From contig OW568892.1 in the NCBI GenBank assembly GCA_938743325.2, positions 372,001-436,000 of the forward strand: a stretch of DNA of 64,000 nt, given 5' to 3'. Position numbers and translations under genes: made by a program. How positions within the stretch are numbered: position 1 is the first letter of the stretch; each line of letters starts with the position of its first letter. Positions 1 to 9,300 of the stretch are shown piece after piece. The DNA comes from Pycnococcus provasolii (taxonomy: Eukaryota; Chlorophyta; Pseudoscourfieldiophyceae; Pseudoscourfieldiales; Pycnococcaceae). The notes under the pieces were generated by a model, which saw only the letters and a list, made by a program, of their open reading frames with translations, was not told the DNA's origin and ran no database searches.

Positions 1-334
1 TCGTGGAGTTCATGTGCACATGGTGTCTGTCTCCGATAAACTCGTTGTACGCGTGGTTGGCCAGAAGACGCGTGTGCCTGTGCGCGTGCCTGAGGTGTGC
101 GAGGAAGCTTCTCAAAAACTCCTCGCTGTACTGCTGAATAGCTCCTCCTGGGTTGCTTCTCAAGTTCGCCATCGCGCGCAGGTGGGAGGCTGACTCGCAG
201 TGGTTCTGGAAGCCGTTTTCATCGCGGCACTGTTTTTCGCACGCCTGGCAGTACCACCGCAGCTTCTGTAGGCCTTTCGCCTTGATGCCCTTCGCGATAG
301 CCTTGAGACCGCCGACGTCGTTGCCCTTGCCCAT
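1..334 (-). CDS. KIN17: KIN17 DNA/RNA-binding protein, 5' end (partial)
   Basis: Only the first 111 codons lie in the window; the gene runs off the left edge. The ATG is at 332-334 and the frame is open to base 1. The protein begins MGKGNDVGGLKAIAKGIKAK and continues with the family hallmark GLQKLRWYCQ, a C2H2-type finger (C-x2-C, then H and H around residues 25-50) and the downstream block with NEFIGDRHHVHMNST. These match the very conserved N-terminus of KIN17, a nuclear zinc-finger and winged-helix protein linked to DNA damage response, replication and pre-mRNA processing. The winged helix and C-terminal KOW region are outside the window. It is divergent to the PABPN1-like gene, with 322 bp between starts, so the two probably share a promoter region. 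Identification is by recalled family sequence and is strong. Confidence 0.93.
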   Translation of the reverse strand, partial: MGKGNDVGGLKAIAKGIKAKGLQKLRWYCQACEKQCRDENGFQNHCESASHLRAMANLRSNPGGAIQQYSEEFLRSFLAHLRHAHRHTRLLANHAYNEFIGDRHHVHMNST

Positions 335-656
335 CTTGGGAGTCTAAAAGGCTGAAATGGTACCAGTGCGCGCGGGATAGGCGAATAAACAATAATGGGA
401 CGGGACGGGCGAAATGGCAAAATAATGGCAGACAAATGGTCGGGGGTGTGCATGATTCAGTTTAGGGGTTCAAGTTCGAGTTCCTTTAGGGGTTTTGAAG
501 GTTGTTTTTAACTTTTTTTTCCAAGTTCCTGCGAGACTTCCCCCTCTCTCCCTCCCCGGTGGAAAAACGAAAAAAAGGGCGGCTGGTTTTGTTTCATTTC
601 GCACTTTCCGTCTCCCAGGCCTTTCCTAGCCTGTAGTGCATACTACGGTACCAAAT
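335..656. promoter_or_regulatory. Divergent promoter region between KIN17 and PABPN1
   Basis: This 322-bp gap separates two start codons pointing away from each other. It has an AT-richer stretch with A and T runs near 505-530 and a C/T-rich tract near 540-560. No TATA box or other factor site can be named with confidence. Confidence 0.5.
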
Positions 657-1479
657 ATGGCGACCGAAGAGGAGGAGGAGGAGTACGGCGGCGACGTCCC
701 AGACCTCGACGAAGAACTCGACGCAGACGAAGGCGACGAAGACGACGACGCGGGGGAAGACCTCGAGGAAATGAAGAAAAAACTCGCGGAAATGGAAGAG
801 GAGGCTGCGAAACTCAGAGAAATGTCTGCCAAGGTGGAGCGGGACATGGCAGGGGCAGGAGGGGCGGCGGCGGCGGCGGCGGAAGGTGCGGACGGCGCGG
901 CGGGAGCGGGTGCTCCCGCGCCGCCCACGCAGGAGGAACGCGAGGCGGCGGACGCACGCAGCGTCTACATCGGGAACGTCGACTACGCCACCACGCCGGA
1001 GGAACTGCAGGTGCACTTCGCGGAGTGCGGAACTGTCGACCGAGTCACCATTCAAACGGACAGGTGCGTTGTTTCGCTTTTATCTTGTTCTTATATGCTC
1101 AATCAGCCGCAGTGATTTACTTTGCTGACACTAACGGAACGAATCATAAATACGTAGGCAGGGAAACAGCAAAGGATTCGCTTACCTCCAGTTTGTCGAG
1201 CCGGAGGCTGTGGAGAGCGCAACCCTCCTGAACGAGAGCGAGCTCCGCGCTCGTAAGCTGAAGGTGACGCCTAAGCGCACGAACGTACCCGGCGTTCACC
1301 GCGGCGGCGTGCAAAAGGGCGGTCGCGGTCGCGGTCGCGGGCGAGGTCGGTTCGGTGCCTACGGCGGCATGGGCGGCATGGTGATGGTCCCCGTGAGTTT
1401 CTTCGGCGGGCGTGGGCGCGGGCGCGGGCGCGGGCGTGGGCGTGGCGGCGGCGGCGGCGGCGGCGGCGGTGAGTCGTGA
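657..1479 (+). CDS. PABPN1: Nuclear poly(A)-binding protein 2 / PABPN1-like
   Basis: Proposed CDS join(657..1063,1158..1479), 242 aa. Residues 1-45 are acidic, residues about 40-70 form a short coiled coil ([17 protein letters not shown]), then an Ala/Gly linker, then one RRM with RNP2-like VYIGNVDY and, after the intron, RNP1-like KGFAYLQFV. The tail is RGG/Gly-rich. This order is that of PABPN1/Pab2, the nuclear protein that stimulates poly(A) polymerase and controls tail length. The 94-bp intron has donor GTGCGT, a branch-like ACTAAC and acceptor TAG at 1155-1157; this acceptor keeps the RRM frame (…[12 protein letters not shown]). Translation could be opened upstream from a GTG at 636, but the ATG at 657 starts the acidic segment and is preferred. 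The exact acceptor is an inference. Confidence 0.88.
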
Positions 1480-1642
1480 CGAGTGTAACACCACGCGTGC
1501 ACCCTGTTGGCGTAAAGACACCACCATCCTCCTCCTTGGACATGACCGCTGATCTCGAACCCCGAACTCCCCGGGGAGACTTTTTCCGAGGCGGCGCCGT
1601 TCCCGTTCCCCTTGGAGGACATCGTCCGATAGAGGTGCGAGA

Positions 1643-3844
1643 ATGGCGGACTCGTCGGACTCGGACAGCGACTCTGGACAATTGCCTGACGTGCTCAGAC
1701 GGAGACCAAGCTCGGAAGAAGAGGAGGACTCGGCGGAAGAAGAGTCTGCGGAAGAAGAGTCTGCGGAAGAAGAATCAGCGGACGAAGATGAGGACGACGA
1801 CGACGAAGAAGAAGAGGACGACGACGACGACGACGACGACGACGGAGGTGACGACGACGACTTGAACTACAACAGGCGTTCGTCGGGGCGCAACACGACA
1901 CCGGCGGCGTCGCCGCGCACGACGTCGAGGTCGCAGGCGGCTGCAGCGGCTGCAGCAGCGGCTGCGCAGAAGAACGCAGGAGCGGGTGCAGGTCGGCGAC
2001 GGGCAGTCACAGGAGACAAGTCCATACCGGGCAGCAGGAGAGGAGGGGCGGCGCCGGCGCCGGCGCCAGCTACTGCCGCGAATCAGCAGGCGCAGAAGAA
2101 GGGTGGAGGAGCTGTGGAGAGAAAGTCATCAAACGCAACCACGCCGAGGGGCACGGGTGCAGCAGGGGGTGGACGGCGTGCTGGCAACTTCGTTCCGGCA
2201 ACAGACGACGCCAACTCGATACTGGAGCCGGGTGTCACGTTCGTGCGCTGGCGCGAAAGCAAGGAGAGCCTCGACAAAGGGAAGGTGCGCGCGACGATCA
2301 TTGGGTACCACATGATTGATACAAATGGCGAGGAGCACCTCGCGGCAACCGGAGAGGCGAGCGTGCAGGGCGACACGCACTACACATACGAGACCACCGA
2401 GGCGTTCAGTACCGCGTATGGCAAGCTCGTGGCGCATAATCGCAAGGAGGTATTCGCATATCTGGAAAATGCGATGCGGCAGGCGGGAAGCGCCGATGTG
2501 CCTGGCACGCCGGTGACCACAACGCCGCGTGGCAGGTCGAGCAAGGCGAATGCTGACGTGAGATACGTGAGCTACAAACTCGATCGATCGCATGCAGCAA
2601 ACGGAAGTCAAAGCGTGCGCGTGATCCTCGTCGACACCGCGGGAAGGTGCACACACGTTCTTCAGGGCGCTTCGTCAAGCGCTACGGCGTCCATCGTCTT
2701 TCGCAAGGTGGATGGGTGCCCGATCGCGGCAACATTTTCCGACGGAGCAGATCTTGCGGCAACGCGGGTATGGCTGAAAGAAATTCTGTCGGGTGCACGA
2801 AACGCGCCGCCAAGCTCGCCCAAGCCGCCCGCGGCACCACCCTCGGCGGGTCGGGGGGGTGCCACAGCAGGCGCGGCTCCGGGTAGTCCGCGATCAACGG
2901 GCAAGCGCAAGACTGGCGGTGCCGGTGCGGCACCTCCGGCGCCGACGCCAAGCCCGAAGCGTGCGAAGAGTGATGCGGGCGCCGGCGGCCCGAAAGGGCG
3001 GCAGCATGGGAGTGCTGCGGCGGCACCCGGCGCCCCTCGTTCTGGAGGCGCGGGCATGGCAGGTGGTGGCACTTCGACGGCAGTTGGCACCGGGACCGGA
3101 CGAGGAGGAGCGGGCGCAGGTTCAGGTTCACGTCGTGGTGTGACTGCGCAGAGTCCGGCGGCGGCCGCCGCGGTGGCTGCGGCAACCGCTGAGCGCGAGG
3201 CTGTGCAGCAGGCGGCGGCGTGCGCACTTGGCCTTCAGCAGAGCATGGCTTGGATGCGCGAGTCTCCCGAGGAGATGGAGATGGTCATGTGGCGGCAGCA
3301 CATGGCGCACGTGCGCGCCCTTTGCGAGGCATCGAAGGGAACTCCCGAGGATGCGGCAAGGCTTGTTTATGCTCTTCGGCAGCTACGCGCTCTGCGGTGC
3401 ACAATCACCACGCTGCGAGCGACGGGTGCCGTATCGGTGATGGCGGCGCTATGTGCGCACGCCTCGGCACCGGTGGCGGACCTGGCTCGCGACCTCGTCG
3501 CGCGATGGCGAGGGGAGGCGGTTGCGCATATCACGCAGCTGTTCCGCTCGCCCGCAGCTCCCGCGTCGTGGCTCGCGCAGCGCCGTGCGGACAACGCTGC
3601 GATCTACCAGCCTCTCGGGTTTGGCGGTGCCGCGGCGGCGGACGGTGGTGGTGGTGGTGGAGGTCGATCGCGCGGGGGAGGCTCGCCTGCGGGTGGTCGC
3701 GGTGGACGTCGCCGCTCCCTCGGTGGTGCTGGAGAGGCGCCCGTCGTGGTACCCGGTAAGGGTCGCAAGCTCTGCGCGAGCTGTGGCACGCCCATTGGTT
3801 CGCCTACTCGCGTTTGTCCACACTGCCAAAATACAATCAAGTAG
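1643..3844 (+). CDS. TFIIS N-terminal (LW) domain protein with acidic N-terminus and C-terminal zinc ribbon
   Basis: Intronless, 733 aa. Residues 1-75 are a run of Asp/Glu with Ser (SAEEE repeats), then a basic low-complexity stretch. Residues about 190-280 and 300-385 look like two related folded segments (FVRWRESKESLDKGKVRATIIG…, then RYVSYKLDRS…VRVILVDTAG) of a kind I do not recognise. Residues about 545-630 form a helical bundle with LVYALRQLRALRCT and LARDLVARWR, the pattern of the TFIIS N-terminal/LW domain used by elongation and Mediator-associated proteins to bind disordered partners. The end carries a CxxC…CxxC ribbon (CASCGTP…CPHC). A nuclear role in transcription is likely by domain content, but I cannot assign an orthologue. 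The gene follows PABPN1 on the same strand after 163 bp. Confidence 0.7.
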   Translation: MADSSDSDSDSGQLPDVLRRRPSSEEEEDSAEEESAEEESAEEESADEDEDDDDEEEEDDDDDDDDDGGDDDDLNYNRRSSGRNTTPAASPRTTSRSQAAAAAAAAAAQKNAGAGAGRRRAVTGDKSIPGSRRGGAAPAPAPATAANQQAQKKGGGAVERKSSNATTPRGTGAAGGGRRAGNFVPATDDANSILEPGVTFVRWRESKESLDKGKVRATIIGYHMIDTNGEEHLAATGEASVQGDTHYTYETTEAFSTAYGKLVAHNRKEVFAYLENAMRQAGSADVPGTPVTTTPRGRSSKANADVRYVSYKLDRSHAANGSQSVRVILVDTAGRCTHVLQGASSSATASIVFRKVDGCPIAATFSDGADLAATRVWLKEILSGARNAPPSSPKPPAAPPSAGRGGATAGAAPGSPRSTGKRKTGGAGAAPPAPTPSPKRAKSDAGAGGPKGRQHGSAAAAPGAPRSGGAGMAGGGTSTAVGTGTGRGGAGAGSGSRRGVTAQSPAAAAAVAAATAEREAVQQAAACALGLQQSMAWMRESPEEMEMVMWRQHMAHVRALCEASKGTPEDAARLVYALRQLRALRCTITTLRATGAVSVMAALCAHASAPVADLARDLVARWRGEAVAHITQLFRSPAAPASWLAQRRADNAAIYQPLGFGGAAAADGGGGGGGRSRGGGSPAGGRGGRRRSLGGAGEAPVVVPGKGRKLCASCGTPIGSPTRVCPHCQNTIK

Positions 3845-4263
3845 TAGTAAAACATTTTTTGTGAAGAATGAAAATTCGTGAACTACTACTATGCAATCAA
3901 TAATTAATGCATTGATTGATTGTGTGTTTATTTTTTGTTTTTCATTCAACAAGGGGGTGGGGTCGGCCCCTCGCTTCTTCTGTTCTTCACCGAATCACCG
4001 GCGGCGTTTTTTAAGTCGTTGGCGAGCACGTAATTAATATGCAGTATGGTTTCGAGCTTCGTCAGAAACCTCCCCTTCCCCCCCCGTCCCCCCCGAGCAG
4101 GCGAAGCAGGCACGGCTAGCTCATTCTTCCTTTTGCCCCCCTGGCGGTGGCGCGCGCGCGTATTGTTGTGGCGTGCTCGCTCGCCGCGCGCGCTGAGGTT
4201 GACTTATTTTTGTTGCGTGTGTGCTGCTGTGTCTTCGCATCCTAGTGTCGTGAACACTTCACT
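3845..4263. other. Intergenic region, no gene seen
   Basis: Between the TFIIS-domain gene and the next short ORF. The first 100 bases are AT-rich with TGATTGATTG repeats around 3896-3925, suitable for a 3' UTR/polyadenylation region. The rest is C-rich then Cys/Val-coding-like noise with no convincing reading frame. Confidence 0.5.
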
Positions 4264-4635
4264 ATGTTCCGTTCTATTTTAGAGGGTGCGTTTGACGCTC
4301 CTCCGGAACAACAGGAGACGGGCGCAGCCGAAGCACACACGCCTGCTGCTGCTCAGCAGCAACAACGGAGACGACGCCCACGACGTGCGACGTACTCCTC
4401 GGTCGCGGCGTTCGTACCGCCAACAGCCTTCTCGTTTGCCGCCTCGCTAACCCAGCAGGAGAACAATGCCGTCGACGTTTCGTCGTGGCTTTCGTGCGCG
4501 CGACTAGCTGCTTCGCAGCTAGCCCCGCAGATACGTGCCTCCGGTTCCGCGGTGGCGGTGTGCCAGCTTGACCGTGACATGGCGGCAACGCTTACTATTA
4601 CGGGTAACCCTAACCCTAATACTGGTAATGGTTAA
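4264..4635 (+). pseudogene. Short ORF of unknown function that ends in telomere-like repeats (possible broken gene)
   Basis: 123 codons from an ATG at 4264. The first 115 residues (MFRSILEGAFDAPPE…, poly-Gln, basic patch RRRRPRR, then SSVAAFVPPTAFSFAASL…) have the composition of local genes. The last residues (TGNPNPNTGNG) are encoded by degenerate CCCTAA repeats, after which base composition falls sharply. This suggests that the 3' part of a gene was lost and replaced by telomere-like sequence. I do not recognise the protein. It could instead be an intact small gene or a first exon spliced at the GTAACC within the repeat. Confidence 0.35.
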
Positions 4636-4640
4636 CCCTA
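4603..4640. repeat. Interstitial telomere-like repeat (CCCTAA type)
   Basis: Two CCCTAA units in GGTAACCCTAACCCTAA followed 15 bp later by a degenerate GGTTAACCCTA. The same hexamer occurs in the two inverted-repeat arms and near 58.7 kb. It sits exactly where the preceding ORF loses coding character. Confidence 0.6.
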
Positions 4641-5052
4641 CCTTTTTCTTTTTCTTTTTCTTGGTTTCTACTTCTTTTGGTTTCTGGATCCACTCTTGGA
4701 CGGAGTCTCTACCGTCCTGCGACTGGACCACTCAAACATACTTTCTTTTGGTTTTATGGTTGGACAAGATCTTTATTGCTATCTTTGTTGATAAGGTCTT
4801 GGAGAATCTCTTTTTGCTTTGGTTATATTTTCTCGTTATTGAATGCAAGGGTGAGTGGATCACGTGATTGTCTCTTAGATCACGTGATTTTCTTCATGGT
4901 TATATTTTATGGTTATATGTTGCGAGGCATGGATTTCACATGCATGTCGACATTCTCCATTCGACCGTTCCTCTCCCTACGGAATAACTGATTGATAGGA
5001 AAACCGTCTTGACCTACTGTGACGTAGTCCTGGATGCCATGGATCCCGTAAA
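4641..5052. other. AT-rich unassigned segment with duplicated GATCACGTGATT
   Basis: About 410 bp with lower GC than its flanks and T-rich tracts. It contains two copies of the palindromic GATCACGTGATT about 21 bp apart (near 4858 and 4879), each with a CACGTG E-box core. No coding frame is convincing. It lies between the truncated ORF and the outer edge of the left inverted arm. Confidence 0.4.
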
Positions 5053-5176
5053 TGTTGTTGTTGATATTGTTGCAGTCGGCGTCGTCGTTTGCCGTGCTGT
5101 TGCTGCGCTTGTTGGGCGAGGCGTTTTCAGCTTCAGAAGGTTCGCCGTGTGGAGGAGGAGCCGCGAGAGAAGACAT
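5053..5176 (-). pseudogene. Truncated 5' copy of the BIG BROTHER-like RING gene
   Basis: Reading from an ATG at 5174-5176 on the minus strand gives MSSLAAPPPHGEPSEAENAS and then the Asn-rich stretch, the same as the start of the intact gene at 12102 except for one substitution (Asn to Ser). Identity ends at 5053 inside the AAC repeat, and the frame then runs into unrelated sequence. It lacks the RING domain and cannot make the functional protein. Confidence 0.88.
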
Positions 5177-5545
5177 GAGTGAGTTGACCAAATGCCGACG
5201 AGTGAGTTGTGAAATGCCGACGATGTGTGTGGAGCGGGGTTGTGAAAGGAGCGGGGGGTGGGGGACCTGGTGGTAGGGGGTGCAAGGTCTTCGTCGTAGG
5301 GAAAAGTCAACAACGTACGTGGATTTGTACGGGAAGGAAGCACCGGCCTAGAAAAAGAAGACAAGCCAAGGGAGGGGCCCCGGACCAGGGGCAGGGGCTT
5401 GCCACATTTTTGCCACAGGAGGAGCTTGCAAGCTTAAGCAAGTTTGGCTGTTGGGGAGATAGTTGAGGAGCAGAGGCTTCAGAACGAAGTCCTACATGTG
5501 CTGTGTGCATGGGGATACCGGTTCATCGACGTGTTCACGTAAACC

Positions 5546-5673
5546 TACAGGAGGTCTCGAGTTCGAATCTCGGCTCAGCCCCGTTCTTCGAAAATACGCC
5601 GCAACAGCGGCAAGCTTTTTTAAGTCCAACCTCGTCAGGCTGTGTGGTCTAGTGGCATGATTCCTGTTTTGGG
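5546..5673 (+). tRNA. Circularly permuted tRNA-Pro(UGG), left copy
   Basis: The 3' half (5546-5580, nucleotides 38-72) precedes the 5' half (5638-5673, nucleotides 1-37), with 57 bp between. Joined in functional order they give: acceptor GGCTGTG/CTCAGCC (6 of 7 pairs, T-T at 6:67), D arm GTCT…ATGA with G18G19, anticodon stem CCTGT/ACAGG (5 of 5), loop TTTGGGT with anticodon TGG, variable loop AGGTC, T stem TCGAG/CTCGG and T loop TTCGAAT. Invariant T8, A14, G15-C48, G18G19 and TTC are present. Leader and trailer can pair: AACC (5542-5545) with GGTT (5674-5677), then GTTC with GAAC further out, giving a bulge-helix-bulge-like site at the 37/38 junction. A 9-T run at 5692-5700 fits a Pol III terminator. 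Permuted nuclear tRNAs are known from red and prasinophyte algae. Maturation is inferred. Confidence 0.88.
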
Positions 5674-5691
5674 GGTTAGGAACCACACACA

Positions 5692-5700
5692 TTTTTTTTT
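5692..5700 (+). terminator. Pol III-type T-run after permuted tRNA-Pro
   Basis: Nine consecutive T residues start 19 bp after the last nucleotide of the 5' half, the expected place for termination of a permuted pre-tRNA transcript. The inverted copy has nine A residues at 11599-11607. Confidence 0.7.
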
Positions 5701-6175
5701 GCACCGCGTCGCCGCGTCGCTACACGTTGCACTACACGCCGCGTCGTCGTCGCATGCGGGTACCACACAATCGTCGTCGCCGCTCCCGGGGCTCCTAAAA
5801 GGCCTTTTCGCTCGGGGGCCGGGGCGGCGCCGCGGCGGGGGGCGAGGGGGGGAGCGGGGGATGTAAAAAACCAAGTTTTCTCCCGGGTGAAACTTGGATT
5901 TTTTAGATATGATCCCCCGAACGAACCGGTCACGCACTCACACAACCTACCCCCGCCCATACATACCACTACAATACTACTACTACTACGTAGCGATCCT
6001 CTTTCTCGTGTGCTGCCGTGCTGCGATGAACTCAGACTCAACTCTCAAGTCGGTCAACGCAAGTAAGTGTGGAAGCACACACAGCAGGTAAGCTCGCGGC
6101 GACGAAGAGATATAGTGGCGAGGCCGCGGGAGCAAATTTGTCTGCGTTGGCTGCGCTCCCTACTTATTGTCAAGT

Positions 6176-6196
6176 CCCTAACCCTAACCCTAACCC
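6176..6196. repeat. Interstitial telomere-like array in left arm
   Basis: Three and a half perfect CCCTAA units, 112 bp upstream of the receptor start codon. It is present in the mirror position of the right arm, so it predates the inverted duplication or was copied with it. Confidence 0.85.
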
Positions 6197-6307
6197 GATG
6201 CAAGACAAATACTTCCTACTTCGTCCCGAATGACCACCTCAACTTGGCCACCTCTGCAATTTCCCCATCACCACAACCAGCGCCCTCACTGACATACGGG
6301 ACCGGCC

Positions 6308-9300
6308 ATGGGGTGTGCGGCGTCGACGGCGGCGGAGCAAGTACACGGCGCGGCGTCGACGTCAACATCAACGGCGCGCAAGGAAGAACTCTGGCCGACG
6401 ACGGTGCTGCCAGTCAAGCCAACGAGGCAAGACGTCGTTGGTGTGAAGATTCAGGCCGAACATGCGTCCGAGTCGCCCGTAGGCCGCGCGGTGTCGCTCG
6501 CATGGCTTGCACAGTTTGTTGAGGCGCACGCCGGAACGACGCAAAGCTGGGACGTCGTCAAGGAGTTCATGGCTGAGGAGGATGGTGGTGGGAAAGATAC
6601 GAGCTTGATCGTGACGTCTGACAACGTAGAGATGCACCGCGATAAGCGACGCGCGGCTGAAAAAACAAAAAGTGGCAAGCCGGTTCCGGTGGAGTACCGC
6701 GACATCCCGTTCGAGCAGATGTACACGACGGACGTCGTCGAGTGCTTCGTGCGTTCGCTGGCACGCAAAAAGCACATGAGCTACGCTCAGGCGAAGGACC
6801 TTCCTGTGGGCGCGCCGACGTACTTCATTTCGCACGCGTGGGGAAGCCTTTTCGTTGACCTCGTGGAGAGCGTGAAAGGGGCACTTGCGGGCGCTGCTCA
6901 AAACGATACGTACGTGTGGCTTGACATTTTCGCCATCAACCAGGATGATACGGGCGGAGTATTCTCGGCCATGCACGAGCTAGACGACGGCCGCACGCTC
7001 GCTGGTACGATTGCGACGTCGCGCGCAACGCTCGTTGTGCTGGATAAAGATCGCGTCATCCCGCTGACGAGGTTGTGGTGCCTGTACGAGATCGGGTCGA
7101 CACCACCGCAGAAGCTGCAGCTCGTCACGCACGGCTTCTCGGAAAAGGACGTGTCGCAGCACATTCGCAACATCGATGCGGAGACGGCGCTGTGCTTTTC
7201 GCCCGCGGACAAGGAGATGATTCACGGCGAAATCACGGGCAAATTTAAGTTTGAGAGTCTGAAGCACTTCACGGAGGAGCTTAAGCTGCGTTTCATGCTC
7301 CGTCCAATGAGCTACGAGTCGGATTTGCAGGCGTTGCGAGAACGTGGACAGAGCAACGAGTACCAGTTGGAGGATCTGCGTGCACATGTGACGTCGACCG
7401 GTGGACGTCTTGCATGCGTTGTTGGCGGACCAGGCGAGGGCAAGTCGAGTGTGGCTGCAGCGGCCCTCGACATGGTTCACGCGGCTCACTTCTGCAAGCG
7501 TGCGGACGTCAGGCGCCAGGATGTGCTTGAAATGGTGAGGTCGCTTAGCTTTCAGCTTGGTCAACGCTTCGACGTCGTTCGCGAATGCCTGATTGATCTG
7601 GAGGAAGACATCGCGGCAAAGGCGCTCGTCGACCCGGATGTTGCGGTGAACGCGCTTTTGGTGAATCCGCTGAAAAAGCTTGCTAAAATTCAAAAGCATG
7701 CGGTGATTTTGTTGGATGCACTCGACGAGGCGGACGATGACCGGCACATTTCCAATGCTGCAGTCGGGTTGCTTCGGCATCTCGCTCGTGATGTGCGCTT
7801 GAGTGTTTCTGTGCTTGTGACGACGCGCCCAGATGCGGATGGTGACTATCCTCGTCGACGCGTGCTGGAGCACGATTGGGAGGGTGGCATGCGCGTGATG
7901 GAGCCTGCACATGTTCTTGGGCCTGCCCCGGTGGAAGTGGAACAGGAGGAGAGTCGCCTTCCAGGACCCTGGGAAGAGGCGATGCGCAACATGCAGAGCA
8001 TCAAGGTGTACCAGATTGTTGCTCGTAAGTTTGTCAAGCGATACGGCACAAACTTGGAGCCACCTGCGGATATTGATGCCGCGTATAAGCTTTGGTTTGA
8101 TCGCGCAGCGAAGGATGACGTGGAAGTTCGTAGGCTGATTGACATTGTGCTAGCTTCGCGCGAACCTCTCTCGTCGGCGCATGTTGATAGATTGCGTTTG
8201 CGAGAGACGTGCGAGCGCCTACCTGGTTGGGGACTGCTATTTGAAGAGCGCGATCACCTGCTGCAGACGTTGCACTTGTCGTTGCGTGAGTTTTTGGGAG
8301 ACACGAAGCGATCAGGCGAGCACGCAGCAGACGTGTTTCGTGGACATCATGAGCTGGCGCGATCTTGCCTGGACGTTCTGAAACGTGGCGACGACGAGAA
8401 GGGGCCGGCTGTGGCGTATTCCTTGCGACATGCACACGTGCACTTGACTGATGCGGTTGAGAAGATGCTGCATGGTGGTGATGAGACGTTGACGACAAAT
8501 GTCGTGAAGGAGTGGTCTGATGCGTTCATGGTGGAGCGTCAAATGGAGGCGTCGATGATTCCTGAGGGATACAAGGCGTCACGTTGGTGCGCGACAGAGT
8601 TTGCGGGTCTGTGGTTGAAGCGTCAGATGGATGCAGGTCGAAGAGGCGTGCTCGTGGTGGAATTGCTGCGCCTCGAAAAGGCGCTTTTGGAAGCGAAGAA
8701 AAAGTTGGCGAATGATGCTACTGGGTTGGTGGCGACCGTGGAATCGTTGCATGCTTTTGTTCGCGTACTTCGGTGGGGAGTTGGGACGTATTCGCAGGCT
8801 GGATTGATTGCAGCGAATGTGCCGTGTACGAGTGTATGGTATCAGAGTCCAGGACAGTCGGTATTGACATATTGTACGCCGAGCCTTTGCATGCCTGCTC
8901 GTGTGGATATTGATGCGACGATTCTCAACAACATGAGAGGCCATACTGATTATGTGACTTCCGCATCGTATTCCGCGGATGGTACGCGCATCGTCTCCGC
9001 GAGCGATGACAAGACCGTTCGCGTCTGGGACGCGACGACCGGCGCGTGCATATCTGTGCTGGAAGGCCATTCTCGTGATGTGACTTCCACCTCGTATTCC
9101 GCGGATGGGACGCGCATTGTCTCCGCGAGCGATGACAAGACCGTTCGCGTGTGGGACGCGACGACCGGCGCGTGCATATCTGTGCTGGAAGGCCATTCTT
9201 CTGCGGTGAGATCCGCATCGTATTCCGCGGATGGTACGCGCATCGTCTCCGCGAGCGGTGACGATACCATTCGCATGTGGGACGCGACGACCGGCGCGTG

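Larger units (their letters stand above)
5053..6564. repeat. Left arm of a 1.5-kb inverted duplication
   Basis: This segment matches 10735-12225 in inverted orientation. The inner edge is where the receptor coding sequence stops being duplicated (…GACGTCGTCAAGGA at 6564). The outer edge is inside the second copy of the RING gene's 5' coding region. Near 6200-6564 only occasional single-base differences are seen; near 5190-5280 there are several small indels, including an extra CGTCGGCATTT-like copy in this arm. It contains a truncated RING 5' end, a permuted tRNA-Pro, a telomere-like array and the receptor's promoter and first 86 codons. Confidence 0.93.
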
